DNA of 64,000 nt, taken from Chlamydomonas reinhardtii. Its lineage: Eukaryota > Chlorophyta > Chlorophyceae > Chlamydomonadales > Chlamydomonadaceae. A model generated the notes under the pieces. It was not told the origin of the DNA and made no database searches. It was given only the letters and a program-made list of their open reading frames with translations. The DNA lies in contig NC_057012.1 of assembly GCF_000002595.2 (NCBI RefSeq), forward strand, positions 2,585,332 to 2,649,331, written 5' to 3'. How positions within the stretch are numbered: position 1 is the first letter of the stretch; every line of letters begins with the position of its first letter. The translations under genes and the position numbers were made by a program. Below are positions 1 through 19,627 of this stretch, piece after piece.

Positions 1-4082
<4,082 letters not shown>

Positions 4083-4214
4083 TGACAGGCAGAGCGGCGT
4101 GTGTTGAAAGACTGGACTTACTCACTGCGGAATTACATTGTATTTCATAGAGAGGTAGAAACACAGCGCTTGCAATTATAGACTAGCATTCGGCTAGGCA
4201 CTCGGCACACAGCA

Positions 4215-6606
4215 ATGTCGAGCGGTGCTAGCCCAGGCGCGCATGACCAGGGCAGCAGCTCGCCAGCTGCTCAAAATGTAGATTGGTCTCCTGCCCCAAC
4301 GCTCCTGGACGTGCTACGGCACCTGGACACGCGCACACTGAGCAAAATGTTCCGCAACCCGACCTACCTTGGCTGCTCCATTGGAGGCTCTCTTGGAGGA
4401 GGCCGCGCGGCGTGCAGGATGCTTCGGGACGTAATCGATAGCCACATCGATTGCGTAGCCCTCCGCGTGTGGCCGCGGCGGTTGACCGATTGGCGCCCTG
4501 GCCATGCCTCGCCCCTGGCGCGCTTCGCCCGCTGCACTACGCTCCACGTCAACCTCCGGTCCAGCCCGGCGTTGCCGCACCACATGGATGATGAAGTCGA
4601 GCTTGAAGACGACGTGCACCCGGCCCTCATGCCCTGGCCGCCGCTGCTCGCAACCATGTGCATGTATGGAGTTGGCGCGAACGTCGCGTCGGGCGTCACC
4701 TCGCTCCACCTGTTCGCCGACCTCTGGGGCCTTCCCTCGCTCGTCAGCTGCGCCGCTGTGCTGTCGGGCAGGCTGACCCACATCCGCGAGCTCGCGCTGC
4801 TCTGCTGGCACCGCACCTCGGGCGATGTGGGTAACCCCCGCGCTGCCTACGCCGCGCTAGCGGCAGCCTTGCCGCGCCTGACCACGCTGCTGCTTCCCTT
4901 CAACTCCTGGTTGCCCGGATGCGGGGCGTTGGACGGCAGCGGCCTCACACACCTAAAGGTGGAGCCCCAATGCGGGCCGCTGCTCCTCGAGGACGCACGC
5001 GCGCTGACCCAGATCCGACAGCTGACCCACATCGAGCTCGGCGCGCACCATTGGCAGCAGCAGGGCAGCCAAACACAGCCCGGCTCGCCACGCCGGCTGT
5101 CGGCCTGGACCCGCGAGCAGGGCTTTCCACGAGACGAAGCCGACGCGGCGACGCTGTCGCGGCTGCACCCGGAGCATGTGGAGCAGCTGGGGGCCCTGCG
5201 CTGGCTGCTGACACACGCGCCGCCCGGGCTGCGCTGCCTGCGCCTCAAGCAGCTAGCAGGCCGGCTGAGGCCAATCGCCGGTAGTGACAACAACCGCAGC
5301 AGCGGCAGCAACAACCGCGGCGCAGCCGCAGCAGGCACAGCAGGCGCAGCCGTAGCAGGCGGAGGCGCAGGCGGAGGCGCTGCTCGCGATACGCAGCGGC
5401 TGGCGCCGACGTCTGAGCTTGCGGATGTTGTCATCAGCTTCGAGGGCGGCGCGGTGGTGGGCGTGGAGGTGGGGCGTGCAGAGGGCGAGGCGGCGGCGGG
5501 GCTGGACTTCCTGGCGGCGGCGCTGCTGCCTCGCCTGGCGGCGACGCGGCAGGCACAGCTGCCGTTCCTCAAGCTGGGCTATGTGGCGGACCGGTGCCGC
5601 GAGCTGCTGCGCTACCTGACGCAGCCGAGGAGGCCGCTGGCGAGGCTGCTGGCGCTGTGTGAGCGGAAGGAGCTGGGGGTGCTGAGGGTGACGGACCTGG
5701 TCCAGCGCGCCACGGCAGGCCGCCCCTGCCGGACGCCGCCGCCGGCGGCGGAGGCGGAGGCGGAGGTGGAGGCGGAGGCGGAGGCGGAGGCGGAGGCGGA
5801 GGCGGAGGCGGAGGCGGAGGCGGAGGCGGGCGATGAGCTCTCGCGCGCGCTTCAGGCGGTGGGGAGTCTGGTCGGCGTGCCGGGCGTCCTGCACTCGGGC
5901 GGCAGCGGCGGCGGCAGCGGCGGCGGCAGCGGCGGCGGCAGCGGCGGCGGCAGCGGTGAGGACTCCGAGTGGTTTGATTTGCAGGTGCGGCTCGGGCCGC
6001 CGCGGCCGGACGCTGCTGGGCAGGCGGCGGCGGCGGCGGCCGCGGCCGCAGCGGCGGAGGTGGTGCAAGCGGCGGACCTGCCTGTGCCGTCGGCGGAGTG
6101 GGTGCTGGCTCGGGCGGCGCAGCTGCTGTGGGCGGCCGGCGCTGCGCCGGGCGAGGACGGCGGCGCGTCGGCGGGAGCGGCGGCGGCGCATGAGTTGGCG
6201 CGGCGTGCTCGGCCTGATGAGGACAGGACGCATTGCTTGCTGCCGCAGCAAGAGCACTTCTTGGTGCTGCGGGGGCCGCTGGTGCAGCAGCTGCAGCACA
6301 GCGGCACCGGCGGCATGCGGGCGCTGGGCGACTGGCTGCGCGCCGCGCTAGGCCGCGGCCTCGGAGACATGCGGCGGGAGCTCGAGCCGGCGATGGCGGC
6401 AGCAGCTGGGGCGGCGGCAGCAGGGGCAGCAGGAGCAGCTGGGGCGGCAGGGGCGGCGCAGGCGGCGGGGGCGGCGGGGTTTGTGGCTGCCATGGCAGAG
6501 GTATTGGCGTTGAGTACCAGAGTGTGGTTGATGGGCCAGCTCAGTGCGGTGCCCGCGGCCGCGACTGCCGTGGTGGGCTGTCGGACGGCCGAGGACGCGG
6601 CGAGCT

Positions 6607-6654
<48 letters not shown>

Positions 6655-7470
6655 GCGGCCGGGGTCCGGGCGGCTTGGAGGCGCGGCACGTGGGCGTGAC
6701 GCTGAAGGGGCGGCTGGCGGCGCACCTGAGCCCCTGGAGCTGCATGGTGACCTTGGTGAGGGCGGCGGATGAGAGGGGCGGAGAGGGGCTCAGGAAGGGG
6801 CTGAGAGGGGCTCAGGAAGGGGCGGAGAGGGGCTCAGGAAGGGGCTGGAAGGGGCTGGAAGGGGCTGGCGGGGGGCTCAAGGGCTGGGGAATGCAGGACA
6901 CGGGTCGGCGGCGGGCAGGGGGGCGGGGCGAGTGGAGCCTGTCGGCAAGTAAGCGGTCGGGACGTGGGGTGGTCCGTGCGTGTGTGCTTTGGGGCCTCGC
7001 TCATCGTGAGCGCGCTGGCTCACTGCTGCTGCGCACGTGCCCACCCCCTCCGGAACCTACCAACCCCCGCACAGGCGCTGCAGGAGGTGTGGGACTGCCG
7101 GAGCCTCAACGGACTGTCAGGCGGCGCAGAGGCCGTTGGCGGCGGTGGGGGCGGCGGCGCGGCTGGTGCATGTTACACTGGTGGTCAGCGGCGCACGAGG
7201 CGCAGGCGGCGGCGCGCACAGCAGCCGTCCGGGGCCGACGGGGGTCGTGGCGCCGCCGGGATGGCGGCGGCGGCAGGACAGGGCGCGGGGCCGGGGGTGT
7301 CGTGTGATGGCCGGGCGGAGGCGAGGGCGGCGGCAGGCGAGCAGGTGGCATCGCCCGGTGGTGCCGGGTGTGTTGATGTGCAGGCCCTGCGGCGGCTGGC
7401 GGCACTGGCGGTGCAGGCGCGCAGGGAGTTGGTGGTGCAGCCGCCCATGCGTGAGTTCATGGGCTTGTAG
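4215..7470 (+). CDS. Large leucine-rich, F-box-like protein
   Basis: Two exons, 4215-6755 and 7075-7470, join in phase 0 to give 978 residues. The N-terminus (LLDVLRHLDTRTLSKMFRN) followed by repeated Leu-rich strings such as SGVTSLHLFADLWGLPSL and LTHIRELALLC looks like the F-box/LRR-like families that are large in volvocine algae. No exact F-box or canonical LRR consensus can be claimed. From about residue 365 the protein is dominated by low-complexity tracts: Gly/Ala, a Glu-Ala repeat near residues 513-538, a Gly-Gly-Ser repeat near 561-581 and poly-Ala near 798-812. The frame of the second exon is less certain than that of the first, because all three frames are open there. The role is unknown; protein-protein contact is a guess. 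Confidence 0.65.
5755..5829 (+). repeat. (GGCGGA)n coding repeat
   Basis: A hexanucleotide repeat inside exon 1 of the leucine-rich gene, read as alternating Glu and Ala. Because the unit is six bases, length changes keep the frame. Confidence 0.9.
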
Positions 7471-8648
7471 GACAGCGTTCAGGTGTGACAGAAGGCGGTA
7501 CTGATGTCGTGAGCGTTGATGTAGAGGCTTCGTTGTTGGGGTGGGAACGAGGGAGCGAGCTGGAGTTTGACACACGCGGCATGATCTGCGGCTATGGTGA
7601 TGAAGCATGTATTTATACATTCTGCAGCTGTGAGTGCCAGAAGGGCTGGCAGCGGGGGCTGCGGGGCCGAGGGCAGGCAGCCAAAGCTCCCGGCGGGGAA
7701 CAGGCGGCCCCCGCACCTGCAGCAGCCCCAGCCCCGGTTGCACCAGCGGCTGTAGCAGCAATCCACAACAGCGGCACCGCACCAGCCAGCACCAGCCAGC
7801 AGCATCAGCGGCTGCTGCGCCAGACCGCTGCGGCAGCAATGCCCGCCACTGGCGACTGGCGGTGAGCCACTGAACTGCAGGTCAGTGTCTCATTTAATGA
7901 GGCGGCGGCGAGGCAGGCGCGCGCGGTGTGACTGCCGGTACGGCGGCGGGCGCGGGCTCATGCCGGGCAGCAGCCCGCATGCAGGTCAGCGGCTCCGTCT
8001 TTGTCTGCAAGAGTCCTTGGTGCGGTTGCAGGTCTGGCGGATGGCGCCCGTGCCCCGTGGGGCCGCTGGACGGCTGGAGCATGTATGAATGTATGAATAT
8101 GGGGTGTACCGTATGAACTGTACAGCACCGCCACAAGTACATACCGCTTTGTCGTACTTCCTTAACTTGCCTATTATGGTTTGTGGCGGCTGACATGTTG
8201 CGTTTGATGGTGTGGCTGTGTACGGCAGGGTGGGACGACTGGTGAGCCCAGCGGCAGATGGAGGCGCTGATTGCGGATGCGACTTGCCTCGCGTAGAAGC
8301 TGGAGGGGGACGTGCAGGGCACAGTGGGCTCTCGTGCCACACACAGCCACACATTACAGTATTCATTGATTGTCATGCTCACCTTCTTTAAACGCGCTTC
8401 GGTCCGCACCAACATACGGCGCATATATCTAGTAATCCATTGTGCACAGCGGCAGCAGCAGCAGCCCCCCCCCCCCGACCAGCTTCAGCCCTCCCGGCCT
8501 CCGCGCTGTGGGAAAGCGGCACAGGGGTAGCAGCAGCTCCCGACCAGCTTCAGGCCTTTCCGCCACCCGAAATACCCGACGGATGTGGCTACAAAAAGAA
8601 CCCTCCCCCTCCCCCTCCGCCCCACACCCCTCCAGACCCGCACGCGCC
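7471..8648. other. Convergent intergenic region
   Basis: Lies between the stop of the leucine-rich gene and the stop of the BTB gene. I see no coding exon here. The segment 7620-7860 is GC-rich with short open frames and one copy of the GGCTGTAGCAGC 12-mer (7748-7759). A reverse-strand TGTAA lies at 8354-8358. Confidence 0.6.
8354..8358 (-). terminator. Putative TGTAA poly(A) signal of the BTB gene
   Basis: TTACA on the + strand is TGTAA on the - strand, the usual poly(A) signal of Chlamydomonas-like algae. It lies 291 bp past the BTB stop codon. Confidence 0.45.
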
Positions 8649-12545
<3,897 letters not shown>

Positions 12546-13546
12546 TCCTCTGATGAATTTGTGTTTGCTATTCACTTCAAACAATTGTTAGCATGTTGAG
12601 GTGTGGGTGCTTTCTTGCTTTACTTGGGTCGTTGACCCAGTTGACCGGCAAAGACTCGCCAGAACGAGCTTTATGAACGTCACAGTGACAGGAAATACAT
12701 AGTTGTATCGTGTAGTGTTAGAATAAACCTTAATAGACGGGAGCGGTCATTCCGGGGTGCACGCCGAATGACCGCACAAACCGCTTTCCCAGTTGTTCCC
12801 GACTTGTGCGTCGGTCTCCCTTCACCCCGCTCGCTGCCATACTGTGCTAACTGGCTGGCGCCACAATAATAGCGGGGTCTGTGATTGGGCTGGCACAGAG
12901 TTCCTTGCTGCTGCGGTGCAACCCTGGTCCTGGTCCTGAACTGCCATTCCCGCTTTCCCACTGCGACCACCGCCCTCCCCAGGCACACGCCCCCCTCCCC
13001 ACGCACCAGATGGTATTAAGGGGACCCCGACGGAGGCGAGCAGCAAGTCACTGGTGTGTTACAAGCGGGATACGCAGATGTGCGGTATCACAAGCCGGGT
13101 ACCTAACGTCGACTTGCCAGTTGAAGGGGCACCCGGTTTATGCTATAATAATGAAAACTGACTCGGCCCGCATTGCAGCGGGAAGATCAAAACTTTATGC
13201 AAAACACAAACATAAGCGAAACATCTCCGAGGTGACGCCCCAAACTCAACATCAGCAGTGGGGCACGCACGACAGCAGGGCCTGAAGACCACCGCAGCGT
13301 GCTACTACCCAACTCTGCATAGCTTATCGCTCATGCTCAGGAACACATGGCTTCCCTCGGAAGCACCAGCACGGCGCATGCGTCTGCAGCGCAGGCAAGG
13401 TAGGGAATGGGCGGGAGGTTGCCAGTCAACACAACGTAGCATGTACGGAAATAAAGCAACGCTGTGTTACAGGTGCAGACACCAGATCTGATCGCAAGAA
13501 TGGTACACGGATGCGCTACAGCCCAGGCACGGAACTCACCAGGGTC
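12546..13546. other. Intergenic region upstream of the BTB gene
   Basis: One kilobase between the BTB start codon and the stop of the small Cys-rich gene. It should hold the BTB promoter and the 3' UTR of the small gene. I found no convincing exon; the open frames have no family features. Confidence 0.5.
13467..13471 (-). terminator. Putative TGTAA poly(A) signal of the small Cys-rich gene
   Basis: Reverse-strand TGTAA, 76 bp past the stop codon of the 50-residue gene. Confidence 0.55.
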
Positions 13547-13856
13547 TCAGCGTGTCTCGGCATCCTGCTCCGCCTGGGTTCGTGCTTTGCAAGGGCACCG
13601 GTCGTCGAGCTTGACGGAGGCCAGAGCCTGCGAGGGGGCAAGGCGGCACAAACAGAAAAGTGGCTGGTCAGCATCATGGGCGGGCCCGCCGAGCCCGGGG
13701 TCAGTCGAGCGGCACATTTGCGCAGGCTCGGTCATCGAGCATTCCTGGAGGCAGAGTCCCACCAGCCACCCCATACCCTCTTACCGAATCGATATGCTTG
13801 CCACAGCCTGACCAGGTGGGCTTCTTGCAAGAGGCGCACGTCGTCTGGAAGCACAT
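13547..13856 (-). CDS. 50-residue Cys-rich conserved small protein
   Basis: Two exons, 13856-13785 and 13627-13547, separated by a 157-bp intron with good borders (gattcg|gtaaga and cctcgcag|gct), give exactly 50 residues. The sequence begins MCFQTTCASCKKPTWSGCGK and ends with LDDRCPCKARTQAEQ. The pattern CxxC, then K-TW-GCG-H, then a final CxC matches a short, widely conserved eukaryotic protein seen in plants and fungi, which to my knowledge has no assigned function. The two CxxC/CxC pairs could bind zinc or another metal. The gene is easily missed because each exon codes for only about 25 residues. A TGTAA signal follows 76 bp after the stop. Confidence 0.8.
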
Positions 13857-14618
13857 GGTTGTCGGTCTCAGTGGAGGGGCGATAGAGTTTGTTTCGCGAG
13901 GGCTGGGGGCGTATGCTGATAAGTATGTTATGCTGTATAGTTACACCCACCGTATTGCAGGGCGGACCTTATAATTGCTTTCTGGGCGCGCTCGGGATGG
14001 AGGTTAGCGACAGATTACGGATAGTTGCTGGAACCCTCTGAAACGCGGTCGGCACCTTCACGCAGCACCATTCACATACTTTCTTTGCATGGAAGCTTCA
14101 TGACGGTCGGCAGGTTGCGTCAAGTACAGGCCCTGTGCACACCTTGCCCGCATGTGCATGCCGCGCGAGACTGCCCCCATATGGGATGCGCATATGCATT
14201 ATCTCCCGCATGATGGCATTATGTGGTCTCGGCTGGCTGCGACACGCATCACCTCCGAAATCGCGGCTAGCCAACCGACTTGCCAGCTACCGCAACACCG
14301 TACCACCAACCATGCCCATCCCCGACGCCTATGCCCGATCGCCATCGCATTCTCGCATGTAACAAACAGGCCCACGATCAGAAAACACAAGCACAGGCGA
14401 ATTGGAAAGATGCATGGGGCGTAGGACGCACGCCGAGCGTGTCTGGAACTAACTCCCAGGTACTGCAAGATCCCGGGAGTTGCTCAGCCCAGATCATGTC
14501 TTCAAGCCCCTCATCGACCACGGCGAACTGCCACCGCGCCGCTAATGCACGCGCTACACCCCCAGCGGCGCCACCCTCTGCCGCCGGCGTCCCCCGGCCT
14601 GGCGCCGCCGCCGCCACC
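13857..14618. other. Intergenic region between tandem reverse-strand genes
   Basis: Should contain the promoter of the small Cys-rich gene and the 3' UTR of the coiled-coil gene. A reverse TGTAA at 13941-13945 may end the latter. No exon recognised. Confidence 0.5.
13941..13945 (-). terminator. Possible TGTAA poly(A) signal of the coiled-coil gene
   Basis: Reverse-strand TGTAA about 675 bp past the stop at 14619. The distance is long but within the range of algal 3' UTRs. Confidence 0.3.
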
Positions 14619-15456
14619 TCAGCCGCCGCCTCCACTAGCCGTGGCGCCGCCGCCGCGGGCCGCGGCCTCTGCAGCAGCGGCATCAGTCCCTGGCGGAGCT
14701 GCACGGAAGCTGACGGTGCCTCCAGTGCTAACACCAGAGCTGCCAGGCCTGACGCCGGCGCTGCCGGTGCCGACGCCGGAGCCATCCCTACGGCGGCTGG
14801 AGCTGGAGCTGTGGCCGGCGCTGTGTCCCGTAGGGCTGGGCGTGGGCGTGGGCGCGACGGAGACCGACAGGCGGGATGGCGCCACGTGCGGAGCCACACG
14901 TGCGGCCGAACCCACGGTAGCAAGACTCGGGGCGCCTGCGCCTGCGCCTGCGCCTGCAGCACCCGCACCCGTAGCCGCACCCGCACCCGCGCCAGTGGCA
15001 GCAAACCCCCCAGCCGCACCCGCAGCCGCCGCCGTAGCCGCGGCTGTGGTCGCACCCGGCGGTGCCCGGGCCCACGGGTCTGCGGGGTGGTGGGGTGCCG
15101 GGCCCGACCCGGCAGCCGCGGCAGGGGTGGCGGCGGCATGGCTCCGGGCGGGCTTGGGCGCGGCGGGCTTGCCCGCCTGTGCTGCCGCCCTGCTGGCTGT
15201 GGCTGTGGCGGCGGTGGTGGCGGTGGTGGGGCTGGTGGCGGTGGTGGGGTTGGTGGCGGCCAGTTGGGTCCGCAGCTGCTTGATGGCGTCCACCGTGACC
15301 GCGAACTGCTTGGCTGCCAGACCCTGCGGCGCGTGAGGGCATGTGGGTGGGGTGGGATTGGCTGCGTGTCTGAGACTGAGAGGACTGCCGCGAGCCGTGA
15401 TCAGGGCGGAAAAGCCTTCGACAGCCAGAGGCACACGCACACACACACAGACACAC

Positions 15457-15497
<41 letters not shown>

Positions 15498-16718
15498 GCC
15501 GCATTACATGGAAGTTCCTGTCTGTTCCCTTCCTGTGTGCGCTCTGTCATGACACCCCACCAGCAGCACCAGAGCCTGCCCTCCTCCCCACACCAAACCA
15601 CAACGTCAACCGCACACGCGCCACCAAGTCCTGAACAAGCCCACCACCACCACCACCACCACCTCCAGTATCACACGCACACGCTCACCTGCAGCGCCGC
15701 CAGCAGAGCCTGTGTGTCCCGCAGCTGCCCCCTCAGCGCCTCCTGCTCAGCCGCCAGCCGCGTCAGCACCGCCGCCTGCTCCGCACTGGCAGCCTGCAGC
15801 GAGCCAATGGGCCGCCGCAGGTCGCCCCCCACCAGCCGGGTGCGGACCTGCGGGGTGAAGGGGGCCGCGCGGCGGGGGGTGCGTGTTTCCACCACTCCCA
15901 ACAAAAGAAAGCAAAGCACACGGTATTCTCATACGCGCGCACCCATGGAAGCACACAAGCACACATACAGCCACAAACAGCACGGGCACATTCCACTAAC
16001 ACAAATACATCAACATCCACACACTCACGCCTCGCACCTGCAGCTTGTCGATCTGCCGCAGCGCCGCGCTGAACTCCGCCATTTGCTTGTCGGTCACAGC
16101 CTCCAGTCGGGCCAGACGCGCCGCCGCCTCCGCCGCCACCGCCGCACCGCCACCGCCGCCGCCGCCACTGGCACTGCCGGCGCTGCGCGCGCTGCCGAGT
16201 GAGGCGCCGCCAGCCGGGCGTGACGTCTTGAACAACAAGTTGCTGACAGCCGACATCAGCACACACGCCACCACCGCCTCCCCAGCCAGACCGGGCGTGT
16301 CAAACAGCGACGTCGCTGGCAGCGGCGGCGGAGCCGGCGCCGCCACCACTGCGGCCCTGCCGCTGTCGCGCCGCTGCTGCCCTTGCTGCACCTGCTGCTG
16401 CTGCTGCTGCTGTTCGTGCTGGTTGGCTGCGCGTCGCCGCGCTGCCGAGGTGGCGAGTAGCGCGACGCAGCAGGCCGCACACAGCGCGTCAACCAGGGCG
16501 CTTGGGTGGAGCCCCTCGGGCAGGGGGAGCGGGGGCCCGGGCAGGGGGGGCGGGGGCGGTGGGGTCCGGCGGGTGGCGGAGGCTCTGGCCAGCCGCCCGC
16601 GAGCGAGTGCCCCGGGCGCTCGTTGAGCGCTGGTGGAATTTGGGGCCTTAGGGCACAGCACGTCCCGTTTGCGCCGGACCGACGGTGCGGCGCATAACGC
16701 TTGCGTTGATGTCAGCAT
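14619..16718 (-). CDS. Membrane-anchored coiled-coil protein
   Basis: Three exons, 16718-16038, 15847-15689 and 15323-14619, all joined in phase 0; 514 residues. The first 50 residues are basic with few acidic residues and could be an organelle-targeting peptide. Two hydrophobic stretches follow, near residues 74-93 (LVDALCAACCVALLATS) and 145-163 (GEAVVACVLMSAVSNLLF), separated by a poly-Gln segment. Residues of about 193-305 are strongly helical with coiled-coil spacing (ARLEAVTDKQMAEFSAALRQ; LTRLAAEQEALRGQLRDTQ). The C-terminal 200 residues are Ala/Pro/Gly/Thr-rich and disordered. The second exon fits the coiled-coil register across both splice junctions, which supports the model. I do not recognise the family; a scaffold or tether at an organelle membrane is a guess. 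Confidence 0.68.
15440..15497 (+). repeat. (CA)n microsatellite
   Basis: CA tract in the intron between the second and third exons of the coiled-coil gene. Confidence 0.9.
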
Positions 16719-17013
16719 CTCTTCGCGGGCTTCACGCTGGCAGGAGCTGCTTACTGCATATTAACGTTCGAGATTTGCCGACAGAGGTGCTAATTGGGCT
16801 TTAATGGTCTTTGTCAGATCGTCGGGCGTCGCGCAGCAAGGTTCACTATTTCTGACGTTGTCGATTGAGCTATCAGTGCGCAAATAGCTGGTACCGGTAA
16901 TAATGCATGCATGTAGTAAGATCCATGCTGCGCACCGCTATCCCAATCTAGACTTCCCGCCCGATGGCCCCGATGACCCCCCCCCCCCCCCACCCACCCA
17001 CCCACACACCCAC

Positions 17014-17023
<10 letters not shown>

Positions 17024-17109
<86 letters not shown>

Positions 17110-17113
17110 ACAC
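17024..17113 (+). repeat. (CA)n microsatellite
   Basis: About 90 bp of CA repeat preceded by CCCA repeats and a C run. Confidence 0.97.
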
Positions 17114-17474
17114 GCTGGCGGTCATTTCCCGGCTCTTGCCTCCCGAGCCTTTGCACCCGGCTTGCCTCGCAAATCTCAATCTTGACACAACGGAAGGCGA
17201 CGCCAGGGCGCACGCAAGCTGTGCTCTGGGGTGTAAATTGTCGTTGTAAACGTCCCCGGTTGTTTCGTCTACCAGTTGCGCCCGAGCCCGCGCCCTCGTG
17301 CTGCCAGAGCGCTGTCACGGTGAGCGTTGGTTCATTGCAAGGCGACCTGACACACGAGGGCCAGTATCTGTGAGGGGTCCCTCACTGTCCATCATCGCCC
17401 CTTCTTGCGGTGTCACATTCACACCAGGGTCTGTGTTACTTGACCCTGCTTAACCCGGCCAGTCCGCGCGGAGA

Positions 17475-17479
17475 TTACA
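17475..17479 (-). terminator. Possible TGTAA poly(A) signal of sulfotransferase copy B
   Basis: Reverse-strand TGTAA about 570 bp past the stop at 18047. Confidence 0.35.
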
Positions 17480-18046
17480 TGCCGGTAGTTGCTCTGGGGG
17501 CTCACCCCCGAAACGGGCCGCACTTCACGATTCCTGTCCGATGTCCGGCGGTCAGCGCCGTCCAGGTAAGCACAGCATTCCTCATCAACCATACAAACCG
17601 TGCGTACAAACTCTCAATTCCGATACCCGCGCAACAAAACCTCACGAGTACCGTACTTTGGTGTTCTGCAGGGCCCATGTCAGGTCGTGACAACCCTGCC
17701 TGCCATGCCAAAGCCACAACCATACTTAGGAAGCCACCAATATAAAGCAAATGAAAAAGGGGTTTCCACCCTGTCAAGAAGCAGCAAAGGAACCCGTACA
17801 TCCCCTATGGTCTGCTACCTAGACCTTTCACATGCATGCGTACCCCACACCACGGCACGTCCCATTGAACGATTCAAAGTGAAACGCTCAGAACCTACAG
17901 CAGCAGTGGCAATCAAAATAACACATGGCCGCACACACACGTTATGCTTGTTTGCAAGCGCTTTGCATGCATGCTGCGAAGTACCGCACTACAGAGGCTG
18001 CCGCAGACACGCGCACCCCCGCCAAGAAAACCGCAACACCTACTCA

Positions 18047-18897
18047 CTAGAATATCATGGCCTTTCGCCCGCCCACCAGGCGCCGAAGCTGGGCTCTGTG
18101 AAGCTCCGCGTCCTCGGCCTGGCCTCCGTCTCCGTCTCCGTCGCCCTCCTCTGAAAGAGCCTCACCATCCCACTTCGCCAGCTTGGGGCTTGCCTCCTCC
18201 TCCCCTTCGTCGCTAGCCTCCTCCACCTCCTCCTCCACCTCCTCCTCCTCCTCCTCCTCATCTGCCTCCTCCTCCTCCTCCTCAACAGCATCACCCTCCT
18301 CCTCCTCATCTGCCTCCGCCTCCTCCTCTTCCTCCACTTCTGCCTCCTCCTTCTCTCCCGCCTTCTCCTCTCCCTCCTCCTCCTCTTCCCGCTCCTTTCC
18401 CTCCTCCTCCTGCCCCTCCCCCTCCTCCTCCTCCCCCTCCCCCTCCTCTTCCTCCTCCTTCTTCCGCTCCGCCCGCTCCTCCTCATAGTCATCACTCATC
18501 AGCGGCGGGCGCGGCGCCGGGCCCTCGAGGTACCCCAGCAGCCCGCAGCTGACGTCCGCCGCACTGATGCTCCGCTGCTGCTGCTGCGCCGCCGACGACG
18601 ACGACAACAGTGTACCCCGCGAGCCGCCGCCGCCGCCGCCGCCCTCCGCCGCGTCCATCGCCGCCTCCACCTCCGCCGCCACCGCGTACGGCTGGCTGCC
18701 CGCCGCCGCCGCCGCCGCCAGCACCAGTCGGTCCAGCAGGCTGATGGTGCGGCCGGTGCTGCGGGGGGGGGGTGAAGGAAGGGGAGAGGGGCGTGTGTGT
18801 GTATCGTGCATGCATCGTGTCCCGTACGTATGTGGTCATGTAACCCTGGCGAGTTGCCGCGCCGTGAGCTGCGGCGCGCATGCGTAGGGACGCCTTC

Positions 18898-18953
<56 letters not shown>

Positions 18954-19568
18954 GGTAACTACGGCATTTGGGCGGGTCTGTTTCCGCTTCGTTGTCCCAA
19001 ACACACACTCACGCACTTCCCACCCCCTCACCTGTAGAGCTGCATGTCGGGCTGCTGGCGCGGCAGCAGCTCCGCCAGCCCCTCACGCGGGCAGTCGGCG
19101 GCCTGGTCGAAGCCGTGCTTGGACGACACGCGGTCGCCAGCGCGGGAGTGCACCTGCAGGAAGGCCAATACACATACACGCATGCACACAGCGCTCGTTC
19201 CCTTGATGCGTGTGTCAATGACGGTATCCCTCCATCGCTCCCGCCCCTGCTCCTCCCCAGCTGACCCCCTGGCCCTGCTCCTCTGCATCGCTCCCTCCCC
19301 AGCTGACCCCCCCCCGGCTGCCCCCCCCAGCTGCCTCCTGCTTCCTCACCTCTGACAGGGTGGTTCCCCAGCCCAGCCCCTGGCTCATGAGTAGCGCCGA
19401 GGCGTCCTGGCCCGCGTCCAGATCCAGAACCAGGTCAAACTGCGCAGCATGGGTGTGGGAGGGAGGGAGGGGGGGGAGGAGGGGGAGGTGAGGTGGGTGG
19501 GTGGTGGTGGGAATGGATTACACCGCATCCAGTAATGTGGTTCTACATGTAGGCGTTGGCGCCGTTTA

Positions 19569-19627
<59 letters not shown>

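Larger units (their letters stand above)
16719..18046. other. Intergenic region with a long (CA)n tract
   Basis: Between the coiled-coil start codon and the sulfotransferase copy B stop. Contains a poly-C run and a (CA)n tract at 17024-17113. Otherwise ordinary sequence with no exon I can support. Confidence 0.6.

Noticed and set aside
5253-6299. Arg-rich 348-codon frame opposite the leucine-rich gene
   Set aside because: Complement of the Glu-Ala, Gly-Ser and poly-Ala repeats; no ordinary sequence.
12546-12584. A 13-residue N-terminal extension of the BTB protein (FEVNSKHKFIRG)
   Set aside because: The upstream frame is open but begins with TTG; the first ATG is at 12545.
14280-16202. A 640-codon open frame on the + strand
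   Set aside because: It is antisense to the coiled-coil gene, crosses its introns and a (CA)n tract, and has only repeat-like composition. GC-rich triplet repeats keep several frames open.
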